From: Streptomyces glomeratus
Lineage (GTDB): Bacteria; Actinomycetota; Actinomycetes; Streptomycetales; Streptomycetaceae
Reading direction: 5' to 3'
Length of the DNA: 64,000 bases
NCBI RefSeq assembly: GCF_021462825.1
Contig: NZ_JAKEEB010000019.1
Location: 1-64,000, forward strand
A program made the position numbers and the translations under genes. Position 1 is the first letter of the stretch. Every line of letters starts with the position of its first letter. The notes below the pieces were generated by a model. It saw only the letters and a program-made list of their open reading frames with translations, ran no database searches and was not told the DNA's origin. This document shows, piece by piece, positions 46,200 to 55,197 of this stretch.

Positions 46200-46706
46200 C
46201 TACAGGCAGTCCGGAGTCTCCTCCAGTGCCGCCGCGTCCAGCGCCCGGGTCAGCCGGTCGAGGCGGGCCCGCAGATCCGTGATCTCCGCCAGGTCGAAGC
46301 CCGTGGCCGCGGAGATCCGGCGGGGCACCAGCAGCGCCCGCTCCTTCAGCGCGGTGCCCTCGTCCGTGAGGTGGACGTGCACGGACCGCTCGTCCCGTGC
46401 GCTGCGCTCGCGCCGCACCAGGCCCGTGGCCTCCAGCCGCTTCAGAAGCGGCGACAGCGTCCCGGAGTCCAGCCGCAGGTGCTCACCGAGTTTCTTCACC
46501 GGCAGCTCTCCCTGCTCCCACAGCACCAGCATCACCAGGTACTGGGGGTAGGTGAGGCCCAGCTCCTTGAGCACGACGCGGTAGACGCTGTTGAAGGCGC
46601 GGGAGGCGGCGTGCAGCGAGAAGCAGATCTGGTGCTCGAGGCGCAGGTACTCATCGGCCGCGGGGGCGGCGGAGGCCGCCGTGCTGGGGGTCGGCGTGGT
46701 CGTCAT
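46200..46706 (-). CDS. ohrR: Organic peroxide sensor, MarR family
   Basis: A 168-residue winged-helix regulator. The reactive Cys28 near the N-terminus lies in LEHQICFSLHAASRAF, the position that senses organic hydroperoxides in OhrR. The DNA-binding part is RLDSGTLSPLLKRLEATGLVRRERSARDER. Oxidation of the Cys releases the repressor from the shared operator, inducing ohrA and itself. It is divergent from ohrA and carries an N-terminal Thr/Ala/Pro extension of about 17 residues. Confidence 0.95.
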   Translation of the reverse strand: MTTTPTPSTAASAAPAADEYLRLEHQICFSLHAASRAFNSVYRVVLKELGLTYPQYLVMLVLWEQGELPVKKLGEHLRLDSGTLSPLLKRLEATGLVRRERSARDERSVHVHLTDEGTALKERALLVPRRISAATGFDLAEITDLRARLDRLTRALDAAALEETPDCL

Positions 46707-46737
46707 GGCTCAAGGGTAGCTCCGATGGCCCATTTAG

Positions 46738-46766
46738 TTGTGCGCAATTGAATTGTGTGCTCTAAT
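46738..46766 (+). promoter_or_regulatory. ohrA promoter with OhrR operator
   Basis: TTGTGC (46738-46743), a 17-bp spacer and TCTAAT (46761-46766) form the ohrA promoter. The spacer carries an imperfect dyad with TGCGCAATT against AATTGTGTGC (46741-46760), which resembles known OhrR boxes and would let the repressor block both divergent genes. Confidence 0.75.
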
Positions 46767-46839
46767 CGTCTCCGCAAGGCGGTCCGGACGCAACGAAGGG
46801 CCGGCCGCCGGAAGAGACTTTCGAAAGGGATGGTTTTCC

Positions 46840-47253
46840 ATGGACGCGCTCTACACCGCCGTCGCCACCGCCACCCACGGCCGCGACGGGCGCGCCGTCA
46901 GCTCCGACGGCAAGCTCGACCTGCAGCTGGCCATTCCGGCGGAGATGGGCGGCAGCGGCCAGGGCACCAACCCCGAGCAGCTGTTCGCCGCCGGGTACGC
47001 CGCCTGCTTCGCCAGCGCGCTCGGCCTCGTCGGCCGCCAGGCCAAGGTCGACGTCAGCGACGCCGCGGTGACCGGCGAGGTGAGCATCGGCAAGCAGGGC
47101 GAGGGCTTCGGCCTCGCCGTCACGCTGCGCATCGAGCTGCCCGACTCGGTGGACCAGGAGACCGGCCGGAAGCTGATCGAGCAGGCCCACCAGGTCTGCC
47201 CCTACTCCAACGCGACCCGCGGCAACATCCCGGTCGAGCTGGTCGTCGAGTAA
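46840..47253 (+). CDS. ohrA: Organic hydroperoxide reductase Ohr
   Basis: A 137-residue OsmC/Ohr-fold thiol peroxidase that reduces organic hydroperoxides, using lipoylated partners. The two catalytic cysteines are present: Cys56 in YAACFASAL and Cys120 in QVCPYSNATRGN. ATG 46840 has GAAAGGG upstream and yields the standard length; the longer open frame from 46738 runs through the promoter. It is induced by peroxide through OhrR. Confidence 0.97.
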   Translation: MDALYTAVATATHGRDGRAVSSDGKLDLQLAIPAEMGGSGQGTNPEQLFAAGYAACFASALGLVGRQAKVDVSDAAVTGEVSIGKQGEGFGLAVTLRIELPDSVDQETGRKLIEQAHQVCPYSNATRGNIPVELVVE

Positions 47254-47263
47254 CCACGCGACC

Positions 47264-47305
47264 CGCGCCCGGCGCCGGTGAGATTCCCTCCCGGTGCCGG
47301 GCGCG
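47264..47305. terminator. Convergent terminator after ohrA
   Basis: A 15-bp stem with one G-U pair (47264-47278 with 47291-47305) and a 12-base loop fills the gap between the convergent stops of ohrA and the glycopolymer fusion gene. Confidence 0.85.
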
Positions 47306-47308
47306 TTC

Positions 47309-49513
47309 TCATGCCGTGGTCAGCGCATCCACGTCGCCCGCCGCCGGGGCCGGGATCGACACCGGGACGTCCGGCTCGCGCAGCATCAGCGTCCGCACCA
47401 CCCGCCGTGCCGCCTGCCCGTCGTCGAACTCGCAGAACCGCGCCCGGAAGCGGGCCCGCCGCCGCGCCGACTCCGCGTCCCGCCAGCACCCCGAGGCGAA
47501 CAGCCACGCCAGCTCCCGGTACGAACGCGAGACATGACCCGGCGCCTGTGCCGTGATGTCGAAGTAGGCGCCCCGCGCGGCCGTGAACGCGCCCCAGTCG
47601 TCGGCGTGCACGACGATCGGCCGGTCCAGGTTGGCGTAGTCGAACATCAGGGCCGAGTAGTCCGTGACCAGGACGTCCGAGGCGAGCATCACCTCCTCGA
47701 CATGCGCCTCGTCGGTGGCGTCCACCAGCACGCCGCGGCGGTGCAGCTCGGCCAGACCCAGGCCGCGGGCCGGACCCTCCGCGAGCGAGGGGTGCAGACG
47801 GACGACCAAGGTGCGGCCCGTCCCCAGATCCTCGGCGAACCGGGCCAGGTCGAAGCGGTCGGCGTGGCCGCCCCGGACGTGGTCCCGGTGGGTCGGCGCG
47901 TACAGCACGACCGTGTGGTCCTCGGGGATGCCGTGCCGGGACCGGAAGGCGGCCCCGTCCGCGGGCCCCGCGCCCACCAGGACGTCGTTGCGGGGGCTGC
48001 CGGTGCGGACCGACGAGAAATGGCAGGGGTAGGCGCGGTCCCAGACCAGCTCCGAGTGGCGGTTGGCGACCAGGCTGTAGTCCCAGCGGTCGGCGCGGCG
48101 CAGCATCTGCGGCACGTCCACCCCGTGGCGGGCGCCCGGCTTGCCCAGCAGATCGGCCCCCATGTACTTCAGCGGGGTGCCCTGATGGGTGTGGATGTGG
48201 ACGGTGCCGGGGCGCTTGACCAGGATGCCTGGCCAGCTGACGTTATTGACGAAGTACGTGGCCCGCGCGGTGACCCGGTGGTAGGCCAGCGAGTCCGGGA
48301 GCACGTACTCGATGTCCGGTGGAAGGTGCTCCGCCTGGTCCTGGCGCACGACCCACACGCCCCGGATGTGCGGGGCGAGCTCACATGCCGCGCGGTGGAT
48401 GGCGGCCGGGTCGCCGAGGACACCCCGGTGCGAGAACGCCGAGTAGACGGCCAGATCCGGGTCCAGGGGCCGCAGCGCGTGCGCCCGGGACCAGATGCCC
48501 TTGACGCGCGTGGCCGCCGCCCCGCGGACCCGCTCTCCCCGCCTGCCGAGCGCGCCGCCGAGCGCGGCGGCCCGCTGCCGGGCCCGGTAGCGGGCGTAGC
48601 CGCCCTGAAGAACGCGCAGTTCGGGCGGGACCGGCTCCTGGGTGCGGTGCCGGCGGAACAGCTCGGCGGTGCGGCGGAAGAACTCGCCCTTGTCGGACGC
48701 GGGCAGCCGGTCCGGTTTGGCGAGGATGTCCAGACAGTGCTCGCCCATCTTGCGGTGCAGATAGGGGCGCCAGCGGTCCAGTTCCGGATGGGCGTCGACG
48801 TACGCGAAGACCCGCTCGTACTGGTCGTGGATGTCGAAGTGCTTGCGGCTGGTGGTGGACAGGATGTTGCCCTGGCGGCGCTGCCGGTAGTTCACGCAGA
48901 TCCGGTCGAGGGCCGCGATCCGCCGGGCGCTCAGCAGCGCGGGGAAGGTCCAGGGCGTGTCCTCGTAGTAGCCCGGCGGGAAGTCGAGGTCGTGCGCGGT
49001 GACGTAGTCCCGGCGGTAGACCTTGTTCCACACCACCATCAGCAGGTCGAGGATCTCGGGGTTGTCCGCCGCCGTGAAGGTCCCCCCGCCCGCCTCGGCG
49101 AGCACCCGGGCCAGGACGTTGCGACGGGTGCCGCCCCACCAATAGGTGCGGGCGTAGTCGAAGACGAGGACGTCGGGGTCGCGGGTCTCCTCGAGCCGGT
49201 CGGCGATCGCGCGCAGCGCCCCCGGGGTGAGCGTGTCGTCGCTGTCGAGGAAGAACAGGTAGTCCCCCGTGGCGTACGGCATCCCGGCGTTGCGGGCCCG
49301 GCCGAGACCGACGTTCTCTGGCAGGTGCAGCACCCGTACGCGCGGATCGAGCTCGGCGTACTCGTCGAGGATCGCTCCGCAGCCGTCGGGCGAGCGGTCG
49401 TCGACGGCGATCACCTCGAAGTCGGCGTAGGACTGCCCGAGCACCGAGTCCAGGCACTCGCCGAGGAAGCCCTGCACCTTGAAGACGGGGACAATGACGC
49501 TGAAGCGGGGCAC
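47309..49513 (-). CDS. GT2 / CDP-glycerol glycerophosphotransferase fusion (paralogue 2)
   Basis: A protein of 734 residues. The GT2 domain (about 1-240) is intact, with VIVPVFKVQGFLGE, VDDRSPDG, NVGLGRARNAG and FLDSDDTLTPGAL. The C-terminal TagF-like domain (about 365-710) has HTHQGTPLKYMG, YAPTHRDHV, VRLHPSLAEG and LVTDYSALMFDYANLDRPIVV. The His that normally precedes GTPLK in this family is Gln444 here. It may join two different transfer steps (sugar and polyol-phosphate). GTG 49513 has GGAG upstream and lies five bases after the next gene's stop. It is last in the operon that starts near 54150. Confidence 0.88.
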   Translation of the reverse strand: MPRFSVIVPVFKVQGFLGECLDSVLGQSYADFEVIAVDDRSPDGCGAILDEYAELDPRVRVLHLPENVGLGRARNAGMPYATGDYLFFLDSDDTLTPGALRAIADRLEETRDPDVLVFDYARTYWWGGTRRNVLARVLAEAGGGTFTAADNPEILDLLMVVWNKVYRRDYVTAHDLDFPPGYYEDTPWTFPALLSARRIAALDRICVNYRQRRQGNILSTTSRKHFDIHDQYERVFAYVDAHPELDRWRPYLHRKMGEHCLDILAKPDRLPASDKGEFFRRTAELFRRHRTQEPVPPELRVLQGGYARYRARQRAAALGGALGRRGERVRGAAATRVKGIWSRAHALRPLDPDLAVYSAFSHRGVLGDPAAIHRAACELAPHIRGVWVVRQDQAEHLPPDIEYVLPDSLAYHRVTARATYFVNNVSWPGILVKRPGTVHIHTHQGTPLKYMGADLLGKPGARHGVDVPQMLRRADRWDYSLVANRHSELVWDRAYPCHFSSVRTGSPRNDVLVGAGPADGAAFRSRHGIPEDHTVVLYAPTHRDHVRGGHADRFDLARFAEDLGTGRTLVVRLHPSLAEGPARGLGLAELHRRGVLVDATDEAHVEEVMLASDVLVTDYSALMFDYANLDRPIVVHADDWGAFTAARGAYFDITAQAPGHVSRSYRELAWLFASGCWRDAESARRRARFRARFCEFDDGQAARRVVRTLMLREPDVPVSIPAPAAGDVDALTTA

Positions 49514-49518
49514 GAAGG

Positions 49519-51711
49519 TCAGCTCCTCACCAGGGAGTGGGCCGGGGCCGGGACGCGCTCGGCGAGCGGGATCACGGGCGGGATCGACTCGGGCGGCTGG
49601 CCCAGCAGCACCCGGCGCACCACGCGCTCGGCGGCGCGCCCGTCGTCGAACTGGCAGAAGCGCTGCCGGAAGGCGGCCCGCAGGGCGGCGGCGGAGGAGT
49701 CCGCGTACGCGCCGTCGCGGAAGACCGCCGTCAGCTCCTCGGGCGTACGCGCCACCCGGCCCGGCGGCGCCTCCATCAGGTCGAAGTAGACGCCGCGGAC
49801 CTCCCGGTAGACGTCCCAGTCGTCCGCGTACACGACGATCGGCCGGTCCAGGTTGGCGTAGTCGAACATGATCGACGAGTAGTCCGTGATCAGCGCGTCG
49901 GCGGCCAGGCACACGTCCTCGGAGGAGCGGTGGCCCGTGACGTCGATGATCCGGCCGTCGCCGCGCGCCGAGCCCCGGTCGTAGAAGTAGTGGGCGCGCA
50001 GCAGCACCACATACGCGTCGCCGATCGCCTCGCAGAACGCCTCCAGGTCCAGGCGCGCGTCGAAGCCGGTGTCGTGGTCGCGGTGCGTGGGCGCGTACAG
50101 CAGGGCCGTCCTGCCCTCGGGGATGCCCAGCTCGCGGCGGACGCGGGCCACGTCGTCGGCGGTCGCCGTGTAGTACACGTCGTTGCGCGGATAGCCGTAC
50201 TCGAGGGTCTCGTACGAGCCCGGGAACGCCCGCTCCCACATCCGCGTGGAGTGTTGGTTGGAGGAGAGGTTGTAGTCCCAGCGGTCCACCCGGGTGAGCA
50301 GCTTGGTGAAGCTCCCGGAGGCGGCCGCGACCACGGGATACGTCGACTGGTCGACGCCCATCTTCTTCAGCGGGGTGCCGTGCTGGGTCTGGAGGTGCAC
50401 GCTGCCGGGGCGCTTCACGACGCCGTCCGCGAAGTTGGCGTTGTTGATCAGGTACTTGGCGCGCGCGAGCGCCTCCCAGGCGGCGCGGCTGCCGATCACC
50501 GCGTACTCCACGTCGTCCGGCAGGCCGGCCACCGCCTCCGGCTCCACCAGGAACACCGAGCGGATGTGCGGGGCCAGTTCCCGGGCCTTGGCGTGGATGG
50601 CGGCCGGATTGCAGGCGTAGCCCCGGCCCCAGTACGCGCAGTACACGGCGAGATCACCGTCGAGCGGGCGGCGCAGCTGCAACGCGTACCGGGCGCGGGT
50701 GCGCAGCCCCCGGGACCGGGGGGTGCGCCGCGCCGCCTGCGCCACGCCCTGGTTGAAGGCCCGCAGCGCACGGAAAGCGTCGTAGGCACCGGACGCGAGC
50801 AGACGGTGCTGTACCCCGACGCTGCCCGCCGGTGGCCGGAACCCCGCCGGGCGGTGACGTCGGTACAGGCGGCTCGCCCGCCGGAAGAACGCACGCCGCA
50901 GATGCGCGGGCAGCCGCTCCGGATGCGCGGCGGTCCGCAGGACGGCGGAGAAGAGCTGCTCGAACAGAGGGCTTAACCGGTCGGCGGGCAGGGCGATGTC
51001 GGCGGCCCGGGTGAGGACCAGCTCGACCTGGTCGAGGAGGTCGAGCTGATGGGCTCCGGGGCTGTGCAGCCGGCTGCCCTGCCGTCGCACCAGATGCCGT
51101 ACGCACACCGACCGCAGAACCGCCATGCGCTCGGCGGTGAGCGTGACCAGACCGCCCCAGCCGATGTCGGTGAAGTGGCTCGCCGGGAACGTGAGCCGGT
51201 GCCCGACGACGAACGCGCGCCGGTAGGCGGCACTCCACGCGGGCACGGACACCCCGGTCAGCGCCGGCGCCCGGCCGGGCGCGAAGGCCCCGTCGGGCGC
51301 CGGGCCCAGCGGGGGCGTGGACGTCTCGGCGTCCCACCAGTGGACCCGCTCGTGGTCGAAGAAGAGGACGTCCACGTCACCGGTCCCCGTCAGGCGCGCG
51401 TCGATCGCGGCCAGCGCGCCGGGTGTGAGGACGTCGTCGCCGTCGAGAAACAGCAGATACGTCCCGGCCGCCGCCGCCATCCCCGTCGTACGGGCCACGC
51501 CCACGCCGCCGGAGGGCGGCGAGGTCAGCGGGACGACCCTGGGATGCCGCTCGGCGTACGCGGCGGCGACCGAGCCCGCGGAGGAGTCCGGGGCGTCGCA
51601 GACCGGGATCAGCTCGAAGTCGCCGTAGGACTGGCTGAGGACGGAGTCCAGCGCCTGGGACAGGCGGCCGGCGACCCCGAAGGCGGGGACGATGATGCTG
51701 AAGCGGGGCAT
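49519..51711 (-). CDS. GT2 / CDP-glycerol glycerophosphotransferase fusion (paralogue 3)
   Basis: A protein of 730 residues. The GT2 domain has IIVPAFGVAGRLSQALDSVL and FLDGDDVLTPGAL (DxD-type present), but its second conserved Asp region reads VCDAPDSS and the usual GRARNAG is GVARTTG. The C-terminal TagF-like domain has TQHGTPLKKMG with His444, YAPTHRDHD, LRAHYFYDRG and LITDYSSIMFDYANLDRPIVV, all intact. Its C-terminal half is closest to paralogue 1, not to its direct neighbours. The start ATG 51711 is followed by the typical MPRFSIIVP. Confidence 0.88.
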   Translation of the reverse strand: MPRFSIIVPAFGVAGRLSQALDSVLSQSYGDFELIPVCDAPDSSAGSVAAAYAERHPRVVPLTSPPSGGVGVARTTGMAAAAGTYLLFLDGDDVLTPGALAAIDARLTGTGDVDVLFFDHERVHWWDAETSTPPLGPAPDGAFAPGRAPALTGVSVPAWSAAYRRAFVVGHRLTFPASHFTDIGWGGLVTLTAERMAVLRSVCVRHLVRRQGSRLHSPGAHQLDLLDQVELVLTRAADIALPADRLSPLFEQLFSAVLRTAAHPERLPAHLRRAFFRRASRLYRRHRPAGFRPPAGSVGVQHRLLASGAYDAFRALRAFNQGVAQAARRTPRSRGLRTRARYALQLRRPLDGDLAVYCAYWGRGYACNPAAIHAKARELAPHIRSVFLVEPEAVAGLPDDVEYAVIGSRAAWEALARAKYLINNANFADGVVKRPGSVHLQTQHGTPLKKMGVDQSTYPVVAAASGSFTKLLTRVDRWDYNLSSNQHSTRMWERAFPGSYETLEYGYPRNDVYYTATADDVARVRRELGIPEGRTALLYAPTHRDHDTGFDARLDLEAFCEAIGDAYVVLLRAHYFYDRGSARGDGRIIDVTGHRSSEDVCLAADALITDYSSIMFDYANLDRPIVVYADDWDVYREVRGVYFDLMEAPPGRVARTPEELTAVFRDGAYADSSAAALRAAFRQRFCQFDDGRAAERVVRRVLLGQPPESIPPVIPLAERVPAPAHSLVRS

Positions 51712-51867
51712 TCTGGTCTTTCTCTCGGGCCCCGGTGCCTGTGCCGGGGCCTGTGCGTCGTGGGCGTGCGGGTGCGTCAGCGCCCGGGCCGTCCTGCAGG
51801 GCGGCAGGTGAACGGCCTGGTGGGGGTGGGTCTGCGCGGCATGCGGAACTCCGGGTGGTTCAGGGGG

Positions 51868-54150
51868 TCACAGGCGCTCGGCGACCGGGACGGGACCTCC
51901 GGGCGCCGGGACGACGGCAAGTGGTACGGCGGGCAGGCCCGCGGCGGCGGACGGGACCGGGTGACGGCCCGCCAAGGGGACCACCGACGGCAGCACGGCG
52001 CTCTCCCCGAGCACGACCCGGCGCACGATCCGCTCGGCGGCGCGCCCGTCGTCGTAGGGGCAGAAACGCTCGCGGAACGCGGCCCGCAGCCGCGCCGAAC
52101 GCGAGCCGCACCAGTGGCCCGTCGCGAAGATGTCGATCAGTTCGTCCTCGCTGTAGGCGACCGCGCCCGGTGGGAAGGCCCGCACGTCGAAGCAGGTGCC
52201 GCGGGCCGCCTCGTACGCCTCCCAGTCGTCCGCGTACACCACGATCGGCCGGTCCAGGTTGGCGTAGTCGACCATCAGCGAGGAGAAGTCGGTGACCAGC
52301 GCGTCCGAGGCCAGGCACACCGCCTCGACGCTCGGGTGGTCGCTGACGTCGATCAGCCGGCCGCCGGTCGCCCGTGTCAGCGGCTCGCGGTACGAGGGGT
52401 GCGCCCGGGTCAGCAGCACGAAGCGGGGGCCGAGCCTGCTCAGGACACGCTCGAAGTCGAGGCCGGGACGCGGTCCTCGCAGGTAGTCGCGGCTGGTCGG
52501 CGCGTACAGGATCGCCACCGAGTCCGCGGGGATGCCGAGCGTCTCGCGCAGCCGGGTCACGTCCGCCGAGGTCGCCCGCGCGAAGATGTCGTTGCGCGGA
52601 AGGCCGTACTCCAGTGTCGTGAACCGGGACGGGAACACGCGCTCCCACACCAGGGTGGAGTGGCGGTTGCCGGACACGACGTAGTCCCAGGTGTCGGCGG
52701 AGCGCAGCATCCGCGCGAAGTCGGTGCCGCGGGCGGCGGCCGGACGGTCCCGGAGATCCAGGCCCATGCGCTTGAGCGGGGTGCCCTGCCGGGTCTGGAC
52801 CAGGATCTGGCCGGGACGCTTGACCAGCCGCGGGCCGAAGTCGGCGTTGTGCACGAGGTACCGGGATCGGGCCAGCGCCGTCCAGTACGCGGCCGTGCCG
52901 GGCCGCAGCCGGCGGGTGGCCGCCGGGATGGTGTGGTGGTGCTCGGGGTGGGCGATCCACGCGGTGCGGATCCGGGGGAAAAGCCTGCGGAACGCGGACT
53001 CCAGGGCGGCCGGGTTGCAGCCGTACCCGCCTGAGGCGTCACTGGCGAAGACGGCCCGGTCGGCGCGCAGCGGGAGGCACCGCTGGAGGCGGTAGTGCAC
53101 CCGCAGCGCGGCGCCGGCCGACCGGCGGCCCACGCGGGCGGCCAGGAGCCGGGCGCCGCGCGCGAGACGGGAGGTCAGGGACAGCAGCCGGAAGGTGCGG
53201 TGCGCGCCGAACCGGACCAGCAGATGGCGCGCGCGCAAAGGGGCGCCCGGGACACGGTGGCGGCGGTAGTGGGCGCGGGCCCGCCGCAGGAACTCGGCGT
53301 GACTGCCGCGGGGCAGCCGGCCACGCCGGACGAACACCGTGGCCAGGTGGTCGACCATCCGGCGGAACAGTAGGGGCCGCCACCGCGCGAGCTCCGGATG
53401 AGCGTCCAGGTGTGCGAAGACCCGGTCGTACTGGTCGAACACGTCGAAGTGCTTGCGGCTGGTCGAGCGGAGGATGCTGCCCTGCCGGCGCTGGCGGTAG
53501 TGGACGCAGACCCGGTCCAGGGTGGCGATGGTCTCCGCGGTCAGCAGCACCGGGAAGGTCCACGGCGTGTCCTCGTAGTAGCCCGGCGGGAAGGTGAAGC
53601 CCTCCCGCTCCAGGAACTCCCGGCGGTACGCCTTGTTCCACACCACCATCAGCAGGGAGAGCAGGCCGGGCCGGTCGTCGAGGCGGAAGGGTGCCGGGCC
53701 CTCCTCGGTGAGCAGACCGGAGAGCCGGTTGCGGACCGTCCTTCCCGTCCAGTACGTGCGGGCGTAGTCGAAGACGAGGACGTCCGGTTCGCAGGCCGCC
53801 TTCAGCCGGTCCGCGATGTCCTGGAGGGCGTCCGGGGTCAGGCAGTCGTCGCCGTCCAGGAAGAGCACATAGTCGCCCCTCGCCTGCTCGAGCCCCGCGT
53901 TGCGGGCCCGGCCGAGCCCCACGTTCTCCGGCAGGTGCAGCGGGCGGACGCGGGTGTCGCGGGCGGCGAACTCGTCGATGACGGCGCCGCAGGCGTCCGG
54001 AGAGCAGTCGTCGACGACGATCACTTCGAGATCGGGATACGACTGGTCCAGCACGGATGTCAGGCATTCCTCCAGGTACGCCTGAACCTTGTACGCGGGA
54101 ACGATGACACTGAACCTGGGCAAGGGGAATCCATGGGTCGGCACGGGCAT
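51868..54150 (-). CDS. GT2 / CDP-glycerol glycerophosphotransferase fusion (paralogue 4)
   Basis: A protein of about 760 residues. The GT2 domain is intact (VIVPAYKVQAYLEE, VDDCSPDA, NVGLGRARNAG, FLDGDDCLTPDAL) and close to paralogue 2. The C-terminal domain has TRQGTPLKRMG, in which the catalytic-type His is Gln455, then YAPTSRDYL with His of THRD replaced by Ser, TRAHPSYRE and LVTDFSSLMVDYANLDRPIVV. This is the most divergent copy. The start is uncertain: ATG 54150 was used; ATG 54201 and a TTG at about 54120 directly before PRFSVIVP are possible. Confidence 0.85.
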   Translation of the reverse strand: MPVPTHGFPLPRFSVIVPAYKVQAYLEECLTSVLDQSYPDLEVIVVDDCSPDACGAVIDEFAARDTRVRPLHLPENVGLGRARNAGLEQARGDYVLFLDGDDCLTPDALQDIADRLKAACEPDVLVFDYARTYWTGRTVRNRLSGLLTEEGPAPFRLDDRPGLLSLLMVVWNKAYRREFLEREGFTFPPGYYEDTPWTFPVLLTAETIATLDRVCVHYRQRRQGSILRSTSRKHFDVFDQYDRVFAHLDAHPELARWRPLLFRRMVDHLATVFVRRGRLPRGSHAEFLRRARAHYRRHRVPGAPLRARHLLVRFGAHRTFRLLSLTSRLARGARLLAARVGRRSAGAALRVHYRLQRCLPLRADRAVFASDASGGYGCNPAALESAFRRLFPRIRTAWIAHPEHHHTIPAATRRLRPGTAAYWTALARSRYLVHNADFGPRLVKRPGQILVQTRQGTPLKRMGLDLRDRPAAARGTDFARMLRSADTWDYVVSGNRHSTLVWERVFPSRFTTLEYGLPRNDIFARATSADVTRLRETLGIPADSVAILYAPTSRDYLRGPRPGLDFERVLSRLGPRFVLLTRAHPSYREPLTRATGGRLIDVSDHPSVEAVCLASDALVTDFSSLMVDYANLDRPIVVYADDWEAYEAARGTCFDVRAFPPGAVAYSEDELIDIFATGHWCGSRSARLRAAFRERFCPYDDGRAAERIVRRVVLGESAVLPSVVPLAGRHPVPSAAAGLPAVPLAVVPAPGGPVPVAERL

Positions 54151-54237
54151 ACTGCCCGAAAACGTCCGATGGACTGGTTTGGTTACGCCCGGGTGCGACA
54201 TGCGGGGGAACGGCGAAGGAAACCCGAGGTGAACGGC

Positions 54238-54268
54238 GCGGGGTGGGCCGTGGTGCGACCCACCCCGC
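54238..54268 (-). terminator. Terminator of the sugar ABC operon
   Basis: A ten-bp perfect stem (54238-54247 with 54259-54268) with an 11-base loop lies 20 bp beyond the minus-strand permease stop. Confidence 0.8.
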
Positions 54269-54288
54269 GAACTGCCGTACGGGCGCCG

Positions 54289-55197
54289 CTATTTGACGGC
54301 GCCCGCCATGACACCGGACACGAACTGACGCTGGAACGCGAAGAACACGGCCAGCGGGACCACCATCGAGATGAACGCGCCGGGCGCCAGGACGTCGATG
54401 TTGTTGCCGAACTGACGTACCTGCGTCTGCAGGGCCACCGTGATCGGCTGGGTGCCCGACTTGGTGAACACCAGCGCGACCAGCATGTCGTTCCACACCC
54501 ACAGGAACTGGAAGATGCCGAGGCTCGCGATCGCCGGACCGCCCAGCGGCAGCACGACCCGGGCGAACAGCCGCAGTTCGCCCGCGCCGTCGAGGCGGGC
54601 CGCCTCCAGCAGCTCCCGGGGGAGCTCCGCGAAGAAGTTCCGCAGCAGGAACACCGCGAAGGGCAGGCCGAAGCCGGTGTGGAAGAGGATCACCCCGAAG
54701 ACCGTCCCGAACAGACCGATCCTGCCGAACAGTTCCGCGATCGGGATCAGCGCCACCTGTACGGGCACGACCAGCAGACCGACCACCGCGAGGAACCACC
54801 AGTCGCGGCCCGGGAACTCCATCCAGGCGAAGGCGTAGCCCGCCAGGGAGCCGATCACCACCACCAGGACGGTCGCCGGGACGGTGATCAGCACCGTGTT
54901 CAGCAGGGAGTTGGTGATGTCACCGTTCTCCAGCAGCTTCTGGTAGCTCTCCACGGTCAGCTGCGAGGGCTTGCCGAAGACCGTCCACCAGCCGGACGTG
55001 CTCATGTCGGACGGCGAGCGCAGCGAGGACAGCAGCAGGCCGATCGTCGGCACCAGCCAGAACAGGCCGACGACGATCAGGAACATTCGGACCAGACCGC
55101 CGCCGACGCCTTCCGCGAGCCGCGCGGCCAGGGAGCGCCTCGGTCGGACGACGGTGACGTGCGCCGCCTTCGGCGGAGTTCGGACCTGCGTGGTCAT
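54289..55197 (-). CDS. Carbohydrate ABC transporter permease (MalG type)
   Basis: A protein of 302 residues with six helices. The cytoplasmic EAA loop is ELLEAARLDGAGELRLFARVVLPLGGP, which contacts the ATPase, and the protein ends in the MalG-like FQRQFVSGVMAGAVK. It is the second permease of a CUT1 importer. ATG 55197 overlaps the stop of the first permease by ATGA. No ATP-binding gene is present; Streptomyces CUT1 systems usually borrow the shared ATPase MsiK. Confidence 0.93.
   Translation of the reverse strand: MTTQVRTPPKAAHVTVVRPRRSLAARLAEGVGGGLVRMFLIVVGLFWLVPTIGLLLSSLRSPSDMSTSGWWTVFGKPSQLTVESYQKLLENGDITNSLLNTVLITVPATVLVVVIGSLAGYAFAWMEFPGRDWWFLAVVGLLVVPVQVALIPIAELFGRIGLFGTVFGVILFHTGFGLPFAVFLLRNFFAELPRELLEAARLDGAGELRLFARVVLPLGGPAIASLGIFQFLWVWNDMLVALVFTKSGTQPITVALQTQVRQFGNNIDVLAPGAFISMVVPLAVFFAFQRQFVSGVMAGAVK

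Noticed and set aside
36522..54150. Genomic island or prophage
   Set aside because: No integrase, transposase, tRNA target or attachment repeat was seen, and base composition does not clearly differ from the flanks.
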